Of a stretch of 64,000 nucleotides of DNA, positions 16,285-27,121 are shown piece by piece; position 1 is the first letter of the stretch, and each line of letters begins with the position of its first letter. The notes below the pieces were generated by a model. The model did not search any database, was not told where the DNA came from, and saw nothing but the letters and a program-made list of their open reading frames with translations. The position numbers and the translations under genes were made by a program. Origin of the DNA: Streptomyces sp. NBC_01296 (lineage in GTDB: Bacteria > Actinomycetota > Actinomycetes > Streptomycetales > Streptomycetaceae); the NCBI RefSeq assembly GCF_035984415.1, contig NZ_CP130720.1:6324001-6388000 (forward strand), read 5' to 3'.

Positions 16285-18023
16285 GCACCCGCCTTGGCGG
16301 TGGCCAGGTCCGCGGGGGCCTGGTCAATCGTCTCTTCGTCGTGGAACTCGAGCTGCGCGCGCTTGTTGGCGATGAGGCCTTCGGGGCGGAAGCGCATGAG
16401 CAGGATGAGGGCGATGCCGAAGGCGAGGAGCTGGTAGTCCTGGAGGAAGGCCAGCTTCGCCGGGATCAGGAAGAGCAGTGCGGCGCCGAGGATGGGGCCG
16501 CGGATGGTGCCCATGCCGCCGAGGATGACGGCGGCGAGGAGGAACGCGGAGTTCGGCGGGACGGGCCCGGCGAAGACGTAGTTCTCGGGGACCACCGTGC
16601 TGTTGACGTGTGCCTGGACGGTGCCGGCGAGGCCGGCGAGGGTGGCGCCGAGGGCGAAGGCGATGAGCTTGACCTTGAAGCCGTTGATGCCCATGGCTTC
16701 GGCGGCGGTCTCGTCTTCGCGGATGGCGACCCAGGCGCGGCCGATGCGGCTGTTGCCGGCACGGGCGAAGACCAGGATGACCACTGCCATCACGAGCAGC
16801 ATGAGGAAGTAGTAGTTGGCGTAGGCGCCGAGGACGATTCCGCCGACGGTGTGCGATTCCCCGAAGTTCCACCCGAAGAGTTCGAGGTGGGGGATGTTGG
16901 GGATGCCGTTGGGGCCGTTGGTGATGTCGGGGCCGGAGGTGCCGTCGAGGTTGCCCATGGCGATGCGGAAGATTTCTCCGAAGCCGAGGGTGACGATGGC
17001 GAGGTAGTCGCCGCGCAGGCGGAGGGTCGGTGCGCCGATGATCACGCCGAAGATGAGCGAGGCGAGGGCGCCGACGATGACCGCGGCCCAGAAGGGCAGC
17101 TGGAAGCCGAAGGCGGAGGCGGTGCTGCCGGAGACCAGGGCGGCGGCGTAGGCGCCGACGCCGAGGAAGGCGACGTAACCGAGGTCGAGGAGGCCTGCGA
17201 GGCCGACGACGACGTTGAGGCCGAGGGCGACGGTCGCGAAGATCAGGATGTTCACCGCGATGAGCGTGTACGTGTCGCCGCTCTGCTGGATGAACGGGAA
17301 GGTGATCGCGGCGGCCGCGGTACCGATGAGGGTGACCTGGCGGTTCTTCGCGGTGAGGAGGCCGAGTCGGTCGAAGAGACCGGACTTGAGCAGGGCGAAG
17401 GCCGCGAAGCCGATGATGATCAGGTACGTGACGAAGAGCTGCGGCTCCTTGTCGTCGGTGTCGATGCCGAAGGTGACCACGTAGAGGCCGACGGCGAAGG
17501 CACCGATGATGATGAGGATCTCGCCCCAGGAGGGCAGCTTCTTGGCGGCGGCCGCCTTGTGGCTGTCGTCGGCGAGCTTGTACGCGGCGAGGGCCGGGAC
17601 GAGCGAGCCGATGAGGGCGACGTAGGCGCCGGGCTCCAGGTGGACGAATCCGCCGAGGACCCATGCGATGGCGATGACGGTGAACCAGGTGCCGGCGAGG
17701 GTGCCGAGCGAGAGGATCCACACGGGCTTGCGGGCGCCGGTGGGGGTGAGCCAGCGCAGGCCCTTGACGCCGAGCGCGGAGAGCGCGTGGACGGCGGTGA
17801 GGAGGGCGCCGACGAGGCTCAGGAACTGGATGGGGGCCGGGCTGCCGTAGTAGGTGAGGTCACCGGGGAACTCGGCGGTCCAGGTCCAGGCGAGGAAGGC
17901 GCTGACGATGGTCAGCAGGCTTCCGCCGATGACCGTGTAGAGCAGTGCGGTGCGGGAGAGGCCGGCGCTGACGCTGGCTTCGCCTTCGAGCGGGAGGGTG
18001 GCTTCGTTGGTCATGGTTCTCAC
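16281..18023 (-). CDS. livM: Branched-chain amino-acid ABC transporter permease LivM
   Basis: 580 residues from GTG 18023, overlapping the livH stop by GTGA. The C-terminal 330 residues carry the LivM permease domain, including GLAGLLDLGYVAFLGVGAYAAAL, LRLRGDYLAIVTLGFGEI and the EAA-type loop RAWVAIREDETAAEAMGIN that contacts the ATPases. About 240 extra N-terminal residues add several hydrophobic helices (ALLYTVIGGSLLTIVSAFLAW and others), so it is longer than the roughly 425-residue enteric LivM; extended versions are common in actinobacteria. It forms the channel together with LivH. Confidence 0.92.
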
Positions 18024-18952
18024 GCCCGATCCGCGACGCGCTCACCGAGCAGGCCTTGTGGCCGCACGAGGAGGACGACAATGAGGAGTACGAACGCCCA
18101 GACGTTGGACCAGGCTCCACCGCCGAGCTGCGACATGCCGGGGATGTCTTCGATGTAGGCGATCGACAGGGCTTCGGCGAGGCCGAGGACGACGCCGCCG
18201 ACCATGGCTCCGTAGATGTTGCCGATGCCGCCGAGGACGGCTGCGGTGAACGCCTTGAGGCCGAGGATGAAGCCCATCTCGAAGTTGATCTGGCCCTTGT
18301 CGAGGCCGTAGGCGACGGCGGCGACGGCGGCGAACGCGGCACCGATGGCGAAGGCCATGACGATGATGCGGTCGGTGTTGATGCCCATCAGCTTCGCGGT
18401 GTCGGGGTCCTGCGCGGTGGCCTGCATGGCGCGGCCGCTGCGGCTCTTCTGGACGAAGATGCCGAGGGCGAGCATGCAGAGCGGGGCGAGGATGAGGACG
18501 AAGGCGTCCGCGCGCTGGATGGAGAGGCTGTCGGTGATCTTGAAGGCTTCGCCCTTGAACTCGGGGAAGCTGACGGCCTTCTTGGCGTCCGGGTAGAACT
18601 GCCAGACGAGCTGCTGGAGCGCGATCGAGAGGCCGATTGCGGTGATGAGGGGGGCGAGCCGGGGAGCGCTGCGCAGGGGACGGTACGCGAAGCGTTCGGC
18701 TGCGGTGGCTACGGCGACGGAGGCGAGCGCGCCTCCGACGATCATGACGGGTATCGCGATCAGCAGGGAGGTGCCGGTCGGGAGGGCGGCGTAGGCGGTG
18801 AGCGCGCCGAAGCCGCCGATCATGAAGATCTCGCCGTGGGCGAAGTTGATGAGCTGGACGATGCCGTAGACCATGGTGTACCCGATGGCGATGAGGCCAT
18901 AAAGGGCACCGAGGGCAAGGCCGTTGGCCAGCTGTTGCGGCAGTTCGTGCAC
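18020..18952 (-). CDS. livH: Branched-chain amino-acid ABC transporter permease LivH
   Basis: 310 residues from GTG 18952. Eight or so hydrophobic helices. Family motifs are ALYGLIAIGYTMVYGIVQLINFAHGEI at the N-terminus and the ATPase-contact segment SRSGRAMQATAQDPDTAKLMGIN. It is the first membrane gene downstream of the binding-protein gene. The 109-bp gap to that gene carries a 14-bp hairpin (18987-19018), which would lower transporter expression relative to the binding protein. Confidence 0.93.
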   Translation of the reverse strand: MHELPQQLANGLALGALYGLIAIGYTMVYGIVQLINFAHGEIFMIGGFGALTAYAALPTGTSLLIAIPVMIVGGALASVAVATAAERFAYRPLRSAPRLAPLITAIGLSIALQQLVWQFYPDAKKAVSFPEFKGEAFKITDSLSIQRADAFVLILAPLCMLALGIFVQKSRSGRAMQATAQDPDTAKLMGINTDRIIVMAFAIGAAFAAVAAVAYGLDKGQINFEMGFILGLKAFTAAVLGGIGNIYGAMVGGVVLGLAEALSIAYIEDIPGMSQLGGGAWSNVWAFVLLIVVLLVRPQGLLGERVADRA

Positions 18953-18986
18953 CGCAGGGCCTCCGATGAGCGTGTCGGATAAGACT

Positions 18987-19018
18987 CCGCGCGAGGGCGC
19001 TGTTGCGCCCTCGCGCGG
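18987..19018 (-). terminator. Intra-operon hairpin between the binding-protein gene and livH
   Basis: Perfect 14-bp stem (18987-19000 / 19005-19018, TGTT loop). Placed between an abundant binding protein and its membrane components, it probably acts as a partial terminator or as an mRNA 3'-end stabiliser. Confidence 0.75.
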
Positions 19019-19061
19019 TGGTTTGGTTCAGGTGGAGCCGGTGATGCGGGGTCCTACGGGA

Positions 19062-20300
19062 TTACTGGTTGAACGTGTCGCTCTTGACGTCGATCCACTT
19101 GCCGCCCTCGACCTTGTAGACCGTGAGCTGCTTGTTGGTGGTGTCGCCGTACTCGTCGAAGGCGACCTTGCCGGTCACGCCTTCGAAGGACACCTTGCCG
19201 AGGGCCTCGACGACCTTGGCGCGGGCGTCGGTGGGGAGCTTGCCGCCGTTGGCGGCGACGACGGCCTTGACGGCCTGGACGACGGACCAGCCGGCGTCGT
19301 AGGAGTAGCCGCCGTAAGCCGCGTAGGGGTCCTTGTAGCCGCCGGCCTGGTAGTCGGCGATGAAGGTCTTGGCGGTGGGCAGCTTCTCGACCGGGTAGCC
19401 GATCGAGGTGGAGAGGTCGCCCTCGTTGGCCTCGCCGGAGGCGGTGATGAAGGCGGGGTCCTGGATGCCGTCGCCGCCCATGAGCGGGATGTTGGCTCCG
19501 GCCTTCTTGACCTGGTCGGCGAGGAGGCCGCCCTCGGGGTACTGGCCGCCGAAGTAGACGGAGTCGGCGCCGGAGGACTTGACCTTGTCGGCGGTGGAGG
19601 AGAAGTCGGTCTCCTTCACGGTGACGTGGTCGGTGCCGACGACCTCGCCGCCGAGCTTCTTGAACTCGTCGGCGAAGATCGCGGCGAGACCGGCGCCGTA
19701 GGTCTGCTTGTCGTCGACGACGAAGACCTTCTTCTTGCCGGCGTCCTTGAAGAGGTACTGGGCGGCGAACTTGCCCTGGACCACGTCGGTGGCGGCGGTG
19801 CGGAAGTAGGTCTTGAAGGGGCGCTTGAACTCGCCCTTGCCCCAGTTGTCGCCCTGGCTGAGCGCGGGGTTGGTGTTGGCGGGGGAGACCTGCGCCAGGT
19901 TGGCGGAGGCGAAGACTCCCTGCATCTGCTGCGCGACGCCGGAGTTCAGCGGGCCGACGACGCCGACTACGTCCTTGTTGCCGACGAGCTTGGTGGCGTT
20001 GGCCTGGCCGGAGGCCGGGACGGCCTGGTCGTCGAGGGCCTCGACCTTGAACTCGATGCCCGGGACCTCGTTGTTCTTGTTGGCCGTCTTGGCCGCGAGG
20101 TCGACGGAGTTCTTGATGCCCTGGCCGAGGGCGGAGAGCGAGCCGGTGAGGGGGGCGTCCACGCCGATGACGACGACGGTCTTGGAGCCGCCGGACTTGT
20201 CCCCGCCGGTCTTGGCCTCATCGCGCGATCCGCAGGCGGTGAGGGTCAGTGCTCCCGTGGTGATCACGGTGGTGAGGACGAGCAAAGAACGGTGTCGCAC
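19062..20300 (-). CDS. Branched-chain amino-acid ABC transporter substrate-binding lipoprotein (LivJ/LivK-like)
   Basis: 412 residues from GTG 20300, preceded by AAAGGAAG. The lipoprotein signal VRHRSLLVLTTVITTGALTLTACG has an LTAC lipobox (Cys about 23), so it is membrane-anchored outside. The periplasmic-binding type I fold follows: VVVIGVDAPLTGSLSALGQGIKNS at the N-lobe, then VVGPLNSGVAQQ and GYSYDAGWSVVQAVKAV. It captures branched-chain or other hydrophobic amino acids and delivers them to LivHM. It is the first gene of the liv operon, and its mRNA leader lies in the 20301-20550 intergenic region. Open-frame extension beyond 20300 has no SD support. Confidence 0.93.
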   Translation of the reverse strand: MRHRSLLVLTTVITTGALTLTACGSRDEAKTGGDKSGGSKTVVVIGVDAPLTGSLSALGQGIKNSVDLAAKTANKNNEVPGIEFKVEALDDQAVPASGQANATKLVGNKDVVGVVGPLNSGVAQQMQGVFASANLAQVSPANTNPALSQGDNWGKGEFKRPFKTYFRTAATDVVQGKFAAQYLFKDAGKKKVFVVDDKQTYGAGLAAIFADEFKKLGGEVVGTDHVTVKETDFSSTADKVKSSGADSVYFGGQYPEGGLLADQVKKAGANIPLMGGDGIQDPAFITASGEANEGDLSTSIGYPVEKLPTAKTFIADYQAGGYKDPYAAYGGYSYDAGWSVVQAVKAVVAANGGKLPTDARAKVVEALGKVSFEGVTGKVAFDEYGDTTNKQLTVYKVEGGKWIDVKSDTFNQ

Positions 20301-20832
20301 GATTCTTCCTTTCCCTGGCGCGGCCCCCTCATTTGAGGTGCCGTTTGGTCGCCGGGCCGCACTGGGAGGTCCACGGCCGTGCTGGGTTGCGCTCTGTGGC
20401 GCGGTGACTGGCCGTGACTCTAGGCCGAGGTGGCGAGTGCGGGGAGCAGGGAAAGGATGATGTGACTGTCTTGTTATGCCGAGGCCAAGAATGTGCGGCG
20501 GGAGTGCGAACAAAACGGACATTCTGTGACTTCGGAGAATGTCCGCATGGTGAGAATTCACCGTTCCCCTAAGGGGCTTGAGGGGTTCATGCTCCTGTCA
20601 TTGATCAAAAGGGGCCAATTGTCGCTGGCTGTGCCCGAAGGAATCCAGCGGGTGGCATTCCGCCGGGGAAAAAGGGGATTCTGTGGGGCGTCTGCATTAC
20701 TGAGGGTAATTTTTGCTCTTGATCCACTTCGGGTGGATCGATCTTGATCCGGGGTCCTGCGGGCTTTTGACCTGCGGATCGGCCGTACGTCGGCACGTGC
20801 CCGGAAGCCGGACAGCGCATGCGGGAATCCGG
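20301..20832. other. 532-bp intergenic region, lower G+C, with several inverted repeats
   Basis: No convincing gene. It must hold the liv-operon promoter on the minus strand and the 3' end of the lipoprotein gene. Structures seen: CGGACATTCT-N10-AGAATGTCCG (20516-20545), GGTGA-GAAT-TCACC (about 20549-20562), CCCCT-A-AGGGG (near 20567), and a GATCCAC-TTCGG-GTGGATC hairpin (20721-20739). Between 20580 and 20740 the G+C falls to near 50%, clearly below the surroundings. Short open frames here (for example 20493-20747 on the plus strand) lack an SD and typical codon bias. Confidence 0.6.
20516..20545. promoter_or_regulatory. 10-bp perfect inverted repeat, candidate operator upstream of the liv operon
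   Basis: CGGACATTCT (20516-20525) and AGAATGTCCG (20536-20545), spacer 10 nt, about one helical turn centre to centre of two. Located about 215 bp before the binding-protein start, in a position suited to a dimeric regulator; the identity of the regulator is unknown. Confidence 0.45.
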
Positions 20833-21243
20833 TCACCCGGGCGGGCTCGGGGGTCGCCAGTTCTCGGAGCTCCACGTGGCGCCGTTCTGCTCGGCGCAGC
20901 GCTGCGCCACGAACCGGTCGACCAGCTCAAGTGCCTTGTCCAGACCGGCAGTTCGCTCCTCGGAGCGGCCTGCGGCGACGGCTTCCTCGTGGATCGTGTA
21001 CTGGTCGTTGGAGAGCCCCTTCTGCTCCCAGTCCAGCCCGGACCATTTGCTGCCCTTGAGGGTCTCCTTCACCCAGTAGGACACCAGACTTGTGCAGATC
21101 TGGGCAGGCGAGGAGGGGGCGGATACGGGCGTTGACGGGGTCTGCGGGGCGGTCGGTGCGGAAGTGGAGCATCCGGACATGGCGAGCGCCGTGAGCAGTG
21201 CGGTGACGCCGTACCGGGCCGCGGTGCGTGGCTGGGTCCCCAT
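20833..21243 (-). CDS. Small putative lipoprotein of unknown function
   Basis: 136 residues from ATG 21243; GTG 21258 is possible. The signal MGTQPRTAARYGVTALLTALAMSGCS has a lipobox (MSGC) with Cys near 25, followed by a Ser/Thr/Pro linker and a roughly 90-residue helical domain (AQICTSLVSYWVKETLKG, LELVDRFVAQRCAEQ) with two cysteines that could pair. No known domain is recognised. No strong SD is seen. It is transcribed toward the liv operon and separated from it by the 532-bp intergenic region. Confidence 0.7.
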   Translation of the reverse strand: MGTQPRTAARYGVTALLTALAMSGCSTSAPTAPQTPSTPVSAPSSPAQICTSLVSYWVKETLKGSKWSGLDWEQKGLSNDQYTIHEEAVAAGRSEERTAGLDKALELVDRFVAQRCAEQNGATWSSENWRPPSPPG

Positions 21244-21314
21244 GAAGGGAAGGTAGGCCGTCACCTTCGGTGACACAACAGTCGTCGCGGTGCCAGGTGC
21301 GGACTGGCGGATTC

Positions 21315-21351
21315 CGGGCGGTTTCCGGGCGCGGTCGGGCGGTTTCCGGGC
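21315..21351. repeat. Two 16-bp direct repeats with 21-bp period
   Basis: CGGGCGGTTTCCGGGC occurs at 21315-21330 and 21336-21351, in the short gap between the lipoprotein gene and the thioesterase terminator. A 21-bp period places both copies on the same DNA face. Confidence 0.8.
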
Positions 21352-21363
21352 CGGCCGTATGCG

Positions 21364-21411
21364 CCGCAGGCCCGGGTCCGGCCCCGGGAGGGGCGGGATC
21401 CGGGCCTGCGG
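21364..21411 (-). terminator. Terminator of the thioesterase gene
   Basis: 12-bp perfect arms CCGCAGGCCCGG (21364-21375) and CCGGGCCTGCGG (21400-21411), 18 bp past the stop codon of the thioesterase. Confidence 0.7.
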
Positions 21412-21428
21412 GGCTCGCGGGCTTCGGC

Positions 21429-21899
21429 TCAGGCCTCGGCGGCGGGTCCTGCGTCGCGCAGCAGGCAGGTCAGGCGGGCGCTGCACACCCGGCGGCCCTC
21501 CTCGTCGCTGATGACGATCTCGAAGGTGGTGGTGGAGCGGCCGCGGTGTACGGGGGTGGCGACGCCGGTGACCGTGCCGGAGCGGACGCCCCGGTGGTGG
21601 GTGCAGTTCAGGTCGACGCCGACGGCGACCTTGGTGATGCCGCCGTGCATCATCGCGCCGACCGAGCCGAGGGTCTCGGCCAGCACGGCGGAGGCCCCGC
21701 CGTGCAGCAGCCCGTACGGCTGGGTGTTGCCCTTGACGGGCATGGTGCCGACGACGCGCTCGGCCGAGGCTTCGAGGATGCGGATGTCCATCCGCTCGCC
21801 GAGGTCGCCGGCCGAGAACAGCGCGGGCAGGTCGATGCCCAGGGCCGAGTACTCGTCGAGGACCTCCTGCGGGAACTTCACAGCGTGCTGCTCACCCAT
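21429..21899 (-). CDS. PaaI-family hotdog-fold thioesterase
   Basis: 156 residues. Single hotdog domain with the PaaI/YbgC-type signature QPYGLLHGGASAVLAETLGSVGA, where the catalytic Asp/Glu is supplied by the helix (AETLGS), followed by VGVDLNCTHHRGVRSG and TTFEIVISDEEGRRVCSARLT. It hydrolyses an acyl-CoA; phenylacetyl-CoA or hydroxyphenylacetyl-CoA type substrates are known for the family, but the substrate here is open. Single-gene unit with its own terminator. A near-perfect 16-bp palindrome at 21915-21930 lies 16 bp before the start and is a good operator candidate. Confidence 0.88.
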   Translation of the reverse strand: MGEQHAVKFPQEVLDEYSALGIDLPALFSAGDLGERMDIRILEASAERVVGTMPVKGNTQPYGLLHGGASAVLAETLGSVGAMMHGGITKVAVGVDLNCTHHRGVRSGTVTGVATPVHRGRSTTTFEIVISDEEGRRVCSARLTCLLRDAGPAAEA

Positions 21900-21914
21900 G
21901 GGCGGGCTCCGTTC

Positions 21915-21930
21915 GTCAACGATCGTTAAC
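21915..21930. promoter_or_regulatory. Palindromic operator candidate before the thioesterase gene
   Basis: GTCAACGATCGTTAAC: AACGATCGTT is a perfect 10-bp palindrome, and the 16-bp element has one mismatched pair. The size and symmetry are like TetR-type operators. Confidence 0.5.
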
Positions 21931-21953
21931 CATCTTGTCCTGAGGTCGTTCTA

Positions 21954-24224
<2,271 letters not shown>

Positions 24225-24329
24225 GTCGCTCCCCTTTGAGCAGTCGGGCATCGCGGCGCGGGCCGCTGTTCGTATTCGTGTGGACGTCCGATCCTGTCAC
24301 GCCCTGCGGAGATCGCCCGACGCCGGAAA

Positions 24330-24351
24330 TGTCAGCGGGGCCGCCTAGGAT
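24330..24351 (+). promoter_or_regulatory. polA promoter of RecA-independent DNA-damage (PafBC) type
   Basis: TGTCAGCG (24330-24337), 8 bp, TAGGAT (24346-24351), 7 bp before GTG 24359. Same layout as the promoters of uvrB, ogt and the SNF2 helicase in this window. The short distance predicts a leaderless polA mRNA. Confidence 0.7.
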
Positions 24352-24358
24352 CGGGGGT

Positions 24359-27079
24359 GTGGCAGAGAACGCATCGAAGAAGACCGACCAGACGACCGCA
24401 GCGGACCGCCCCCGCCTGATGCTCATGGACGGGCACTCCCTGGCGTACCGGGCGTTCTTCGCGCTGCCCGCGGAGAACTTCACGACCGCGACGGGTCAGC
24501 CGACGAACGCCATCTACGGCTTCGCGTCGATGCTGGCGAACACGCTGCGCGACGAGGCGCCCACGCACTTCGCGGTGGCGTTCGACGTCTCGCGCAAGAC
24601 GTGGCGCTCGACGGAGTTCCCCGAGTACAAGGCGAACCGCTCCAAGACCCCCGACGAGTTCAAGGGGCAGGTCGAGCTGATCGGCGAGCTCCTGGACGCG
24701 ATGAACGTGCCGCGGTTCGCGGTCGACGGCTTCGAGGCCGACGATGTGATCGCCACGCTGGCGACGCAGGCGGAGGCCCTCGGCTTCGAGGTGCTGATCG
24801 TCACGGGCGACCGGGACTCCTTCCAACTCGTCTCCGAGCGCACCACCGTGCTGTACCCGACCAAGGGCGTCTCCGAGCTGACCCGGTTCACCCCGGAAAA
24901 GGTCGAGGAGAAGTACGGCCTGACCCCGCAGCAGTACCCGGACTTCGCGGCGCTGCGCGGGGACCCGTCGGACAACCTGCCCGGCATCCCGGGCGTCGGC
25001 GAGAAGACCGCCGCGAAGTGGATCACCCAGTTCGGGTCGTTCGCGGAGCTCGTCGAGCGCGCCGAGGAAGTCAAGGGCAAGGCCGGGCAGAACTTCCGGG
25101 ACCACCTGGAGGCCGTGAAGCTGAACCGGGTCCTGACCGAGATGGTCAAGGACGTCGAGCTGCCCAAGACCCCCGCCGATCTGGCCCGCGCCCCGTACGA
25201 CCGCTCCCAGGTGACCGGTGTGCTGGACGTGCTGGAGATCCGCAACGCCTCGCTGCGCGAGCGGCTGCTCGCGGTGGACCCGGGCGCGGTCGAGGAGGAG
25301 GCCCCGGCCCCGGCCGCCGGCGTGGAGCTGGACGCGAGCGTGCTGGGCGCGGGCGAGCTGGCGCCGTGGCTGGCGAGCCACGCGGGCGGGCCGCTGGGCA
25401 TCTCCACGGTGGACAGCTGGGCGCTGGGCCAGGGCAATGTCAGCGAGATCGCGCTGGCCGCGGCCGGCGGGGCCGCCGCCTGGTTCGAGCCGTCCTCGCT
25501 GGACGAGGCCGACGACCGGGCCTTCGCGGCCTGGGCCGCCGACCCGGCGCGCCCCAAGGTGGTGCACAACGCCAAGGGCTTGATGCGGGTCTTCCCCGAG
25601 CACGGCTGGAGCCTGGCCGGCGTCACCATGGACACCGCGCTCGCCGCGTACCTGGTCAAGCCGGGCCGCCGCTCCTTCGCGCTGGACGTGCTGTCCAACG
25701 AATACCTGCACCGCGAGCTCCAGCCCGCCGCGGCCGACGGCCAGCTGGCCTTCGGCGCCGACGAGACCGCCGAGGCGGAGGCCCTGATGGCGCAGGCCCG
25801 CGCCGTCCTCGACCTCGGCGACGCGTTCACCGGCAAGCTCGCCGAGGTCGGCGCCGCCGAGCTGCTCCACGACATGGAGCTGCCCACCTCGGAGCTGCTG
25901 GCCCGGATGGAGCGGTCCGGCATCGCCGCCGACCGCGACCATCTGGAGGCCATGGAGCAGCAGTTCGCCTCGGCCGTGCAGCAGGCGGTGAAGGAGGCGC
26001 ACGCGGCGGTCGGGCACGAGTTCAACCTCGGCTCGCCCAAGCAGCTCCAGGAGGTCTTCTTCGGTGAGCTGGACCTGCCGAAGACGAAGAAGACCAAGAC
26101 CGGCTACACCACGGACGCGGACGCGCTGGCCTGGCTGGCCACGCAGACCGACCACGAACTGCCGGTGATCATGCTCCGCCACCGGGAGCAGGCCAAGCTG
26201 CGCGTCACCGTCGAGGGCCTCGTCAAGACGATCGCCGCCGACGGCCGGGTGCACACCAGCTTCAGCCAGACCGTCGCCGCGACCGGACGCCTGTCCTCCA
26301 CCGACCCCAACCTGCAGAACGTGCCGGTGCGCACGGACGAGGGCCGGGCGATCCGCCGCGGGTTCGTCGTCGGCGAGGGCTTCGAATCCCTCATGACCGC
26401 CGACTACAGCCAGATCGAGCTGCGCGTCATGGCGCACCTCTCCGAGGACGAGGGCCTGATCGAGGCGTTCCTGTCCGGCGAGGACCTGCACACCACCGTC
26501 GCCTCCCAGGTGTTCGGCGTGGAGCGCTCCCAGGTCGACGCCGAGATGCGCCGCAAGATCAAGGCGATGTCGTACGGGCTCGCGTACGGGCTGTCCGCCT
26601 TCGGCCTCTCGCAGCAGCTGAACATCGAGCCCGCCGAGGCGCGCGGTCTGATGGAGACCTTCTTCGAGCGGTTCGGCGGGGTCCGGGACTACCTGGGCCG
26701 CGTGGTCGAGGAGGCCCGGGCCACCGGGTACACGGCGACGGTCTTCGGACGCCGCCGGTACCTGCCCGACCTCAACAGCGACAACCGCATGCGCCGTGAG
26801 GCCGCCGAGCGGATGGCGCTGAACGCCCCGATCCAGGGCACCGCCGCCGACATCGTCAAGGTCGCCATGCTGCGCGTGGACCGGGCGATCACCGAGGCGG
26901 GCCTGAAGTCGCGGATGCTGCTCCAGGTCCACGACGAAATCGTGCTGGAGATCGCCCCGGGCGAGCGGAAGAAGGTCGAGGAGCTGGTGCGCCGCGAGAT
27001 GGCCGCCGCCGTCGAGCTCCGCGCCCCGCTGGACGTGTCCGTGGGCGTCGGCACGGACTGGGAGTCCGCGGCGCACTGA
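24359..27079 (+). CDS. polA: DNA polymerase I
   Basis: 906 residues from GTG 24359. The N-terminal 5'-3' exonuclease (about 1-300) has MLMDGHSLAYRAFFAL, DGFEADDVIATLA and GDPSDNLPGIPGVGEKTA. The 3'-5' exonuclease domain (about 320-520) has lost most of the DEDD metal ligands (for example STVDSW in place of the DxE motif), so proofreading is absent, as known for actinobacterial Pol I. The polymerase domain has motif A DYSQIELR with Asp682, motif B RRKIKAMSYGLAYG, and motif C VHDE with Asp859/Glu860. It fills gaps in repair and Okazaki processing. Longer open frame upstream of 24359 passes through the promoter and is not coding. Confidence 0.97.
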   Translation: MAENASKKTDQTTAADRPRLMLMDGHSLAYRAFFALPAENFTTATGQPTNAIYGFASMLANTLRDEAPTHFAVAFDVSRKTWRSTEFPEYKANRSKTPDEFKGQVELIGELLDAMNVPRFAVDGFEADDVIATLATQAEALGFEVLIVTGDRDSFQLVSERTTVLYPTKGVSELTRFTPEKVEEKYGLTPQQYPDFAALRGDPSDNLPGIPGVGEKTAAKWITQFGSFAELVERAEEVKGKAGQNFRDHLEAVKLNRVLTEMVKDVELPKTPADLARAPYDRSQVTGVLDVLEIRNASLRERLLAVDPGAVEEEAPAPAAGVELDASVLGAGELAPWLASHAGGPLGISTVDSWALGQGNVSEIALAAAGGAAAWFEPSSLDEADDRAFAAWAADPARPKVVHNAKGLMRVFPEHGWSLAGVTMDTALAAYLVKPGRRSFALDVLSNEYLHRELQPAAADGQLAFGADETAEAEALMAQARAVLDLGDAFTGKLAEVGAAELLHDMELPTSELLARMERSGIAADRDHLEAMEQQFASAVQQAVKEAHAAVGHEFNLGSPKQLQEVFFGELDLPKTKKTKTGYTTDADALAWLATQTDHELPVIMLRHREQAKLRVTVEGLVKTIAADGRVHTSFSQTVAATGRLSSTDPNLQNVPVRTDEGRAIRRGFVVGEGFESLMTADYSQIELRVMAHLSEDEGLIEAFLSGEDLHTTVASQVFGVERSQVDAEMRRKIKAMSYGLAYGLSAFGLSQQLNIEPAEARGLMETFFERFGGVRDYLGRVVEEARATGYTATVFGRRRYLPDLNSDNRMRREAAERMALNAPIQGTAADIVKVAMLRVDRAITEAGLKSRMLLQVHDEIVLEIAPGERKKVEELVRREMAAAVELRAPLDVSVGVGTDWESAAH

Positions 27080-27087
27080 GGCACCGG

Positions 27088-27121
27088 ACGCCCGTTCCCG
27101 CTACGCGGTGGGGACGGGCGT
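27088..27121. terminator. Terminator of polA, overlapping the 3' end of the DUF4184 gene
   Basis: 12-bp stem ACGCCCGTTCCC (27088-27099) / GGGGACGGGCGT (27110-27121) with one G-U pair. The stop codon of the convergent DUF4184 gene lies in its loop. Confidence 0.7.

Noticed and set aside
20493..20747. 84-residue plus-strand frame in the liv intergenic region
   Set aside because: No SD, lower GC, and it crosses several inverted repeats.
24332..27076. 914-residue antisense frame covering polA
   Set aside because: Same length as polA, low-complexity composition; polA motifs on the other strand are complete.
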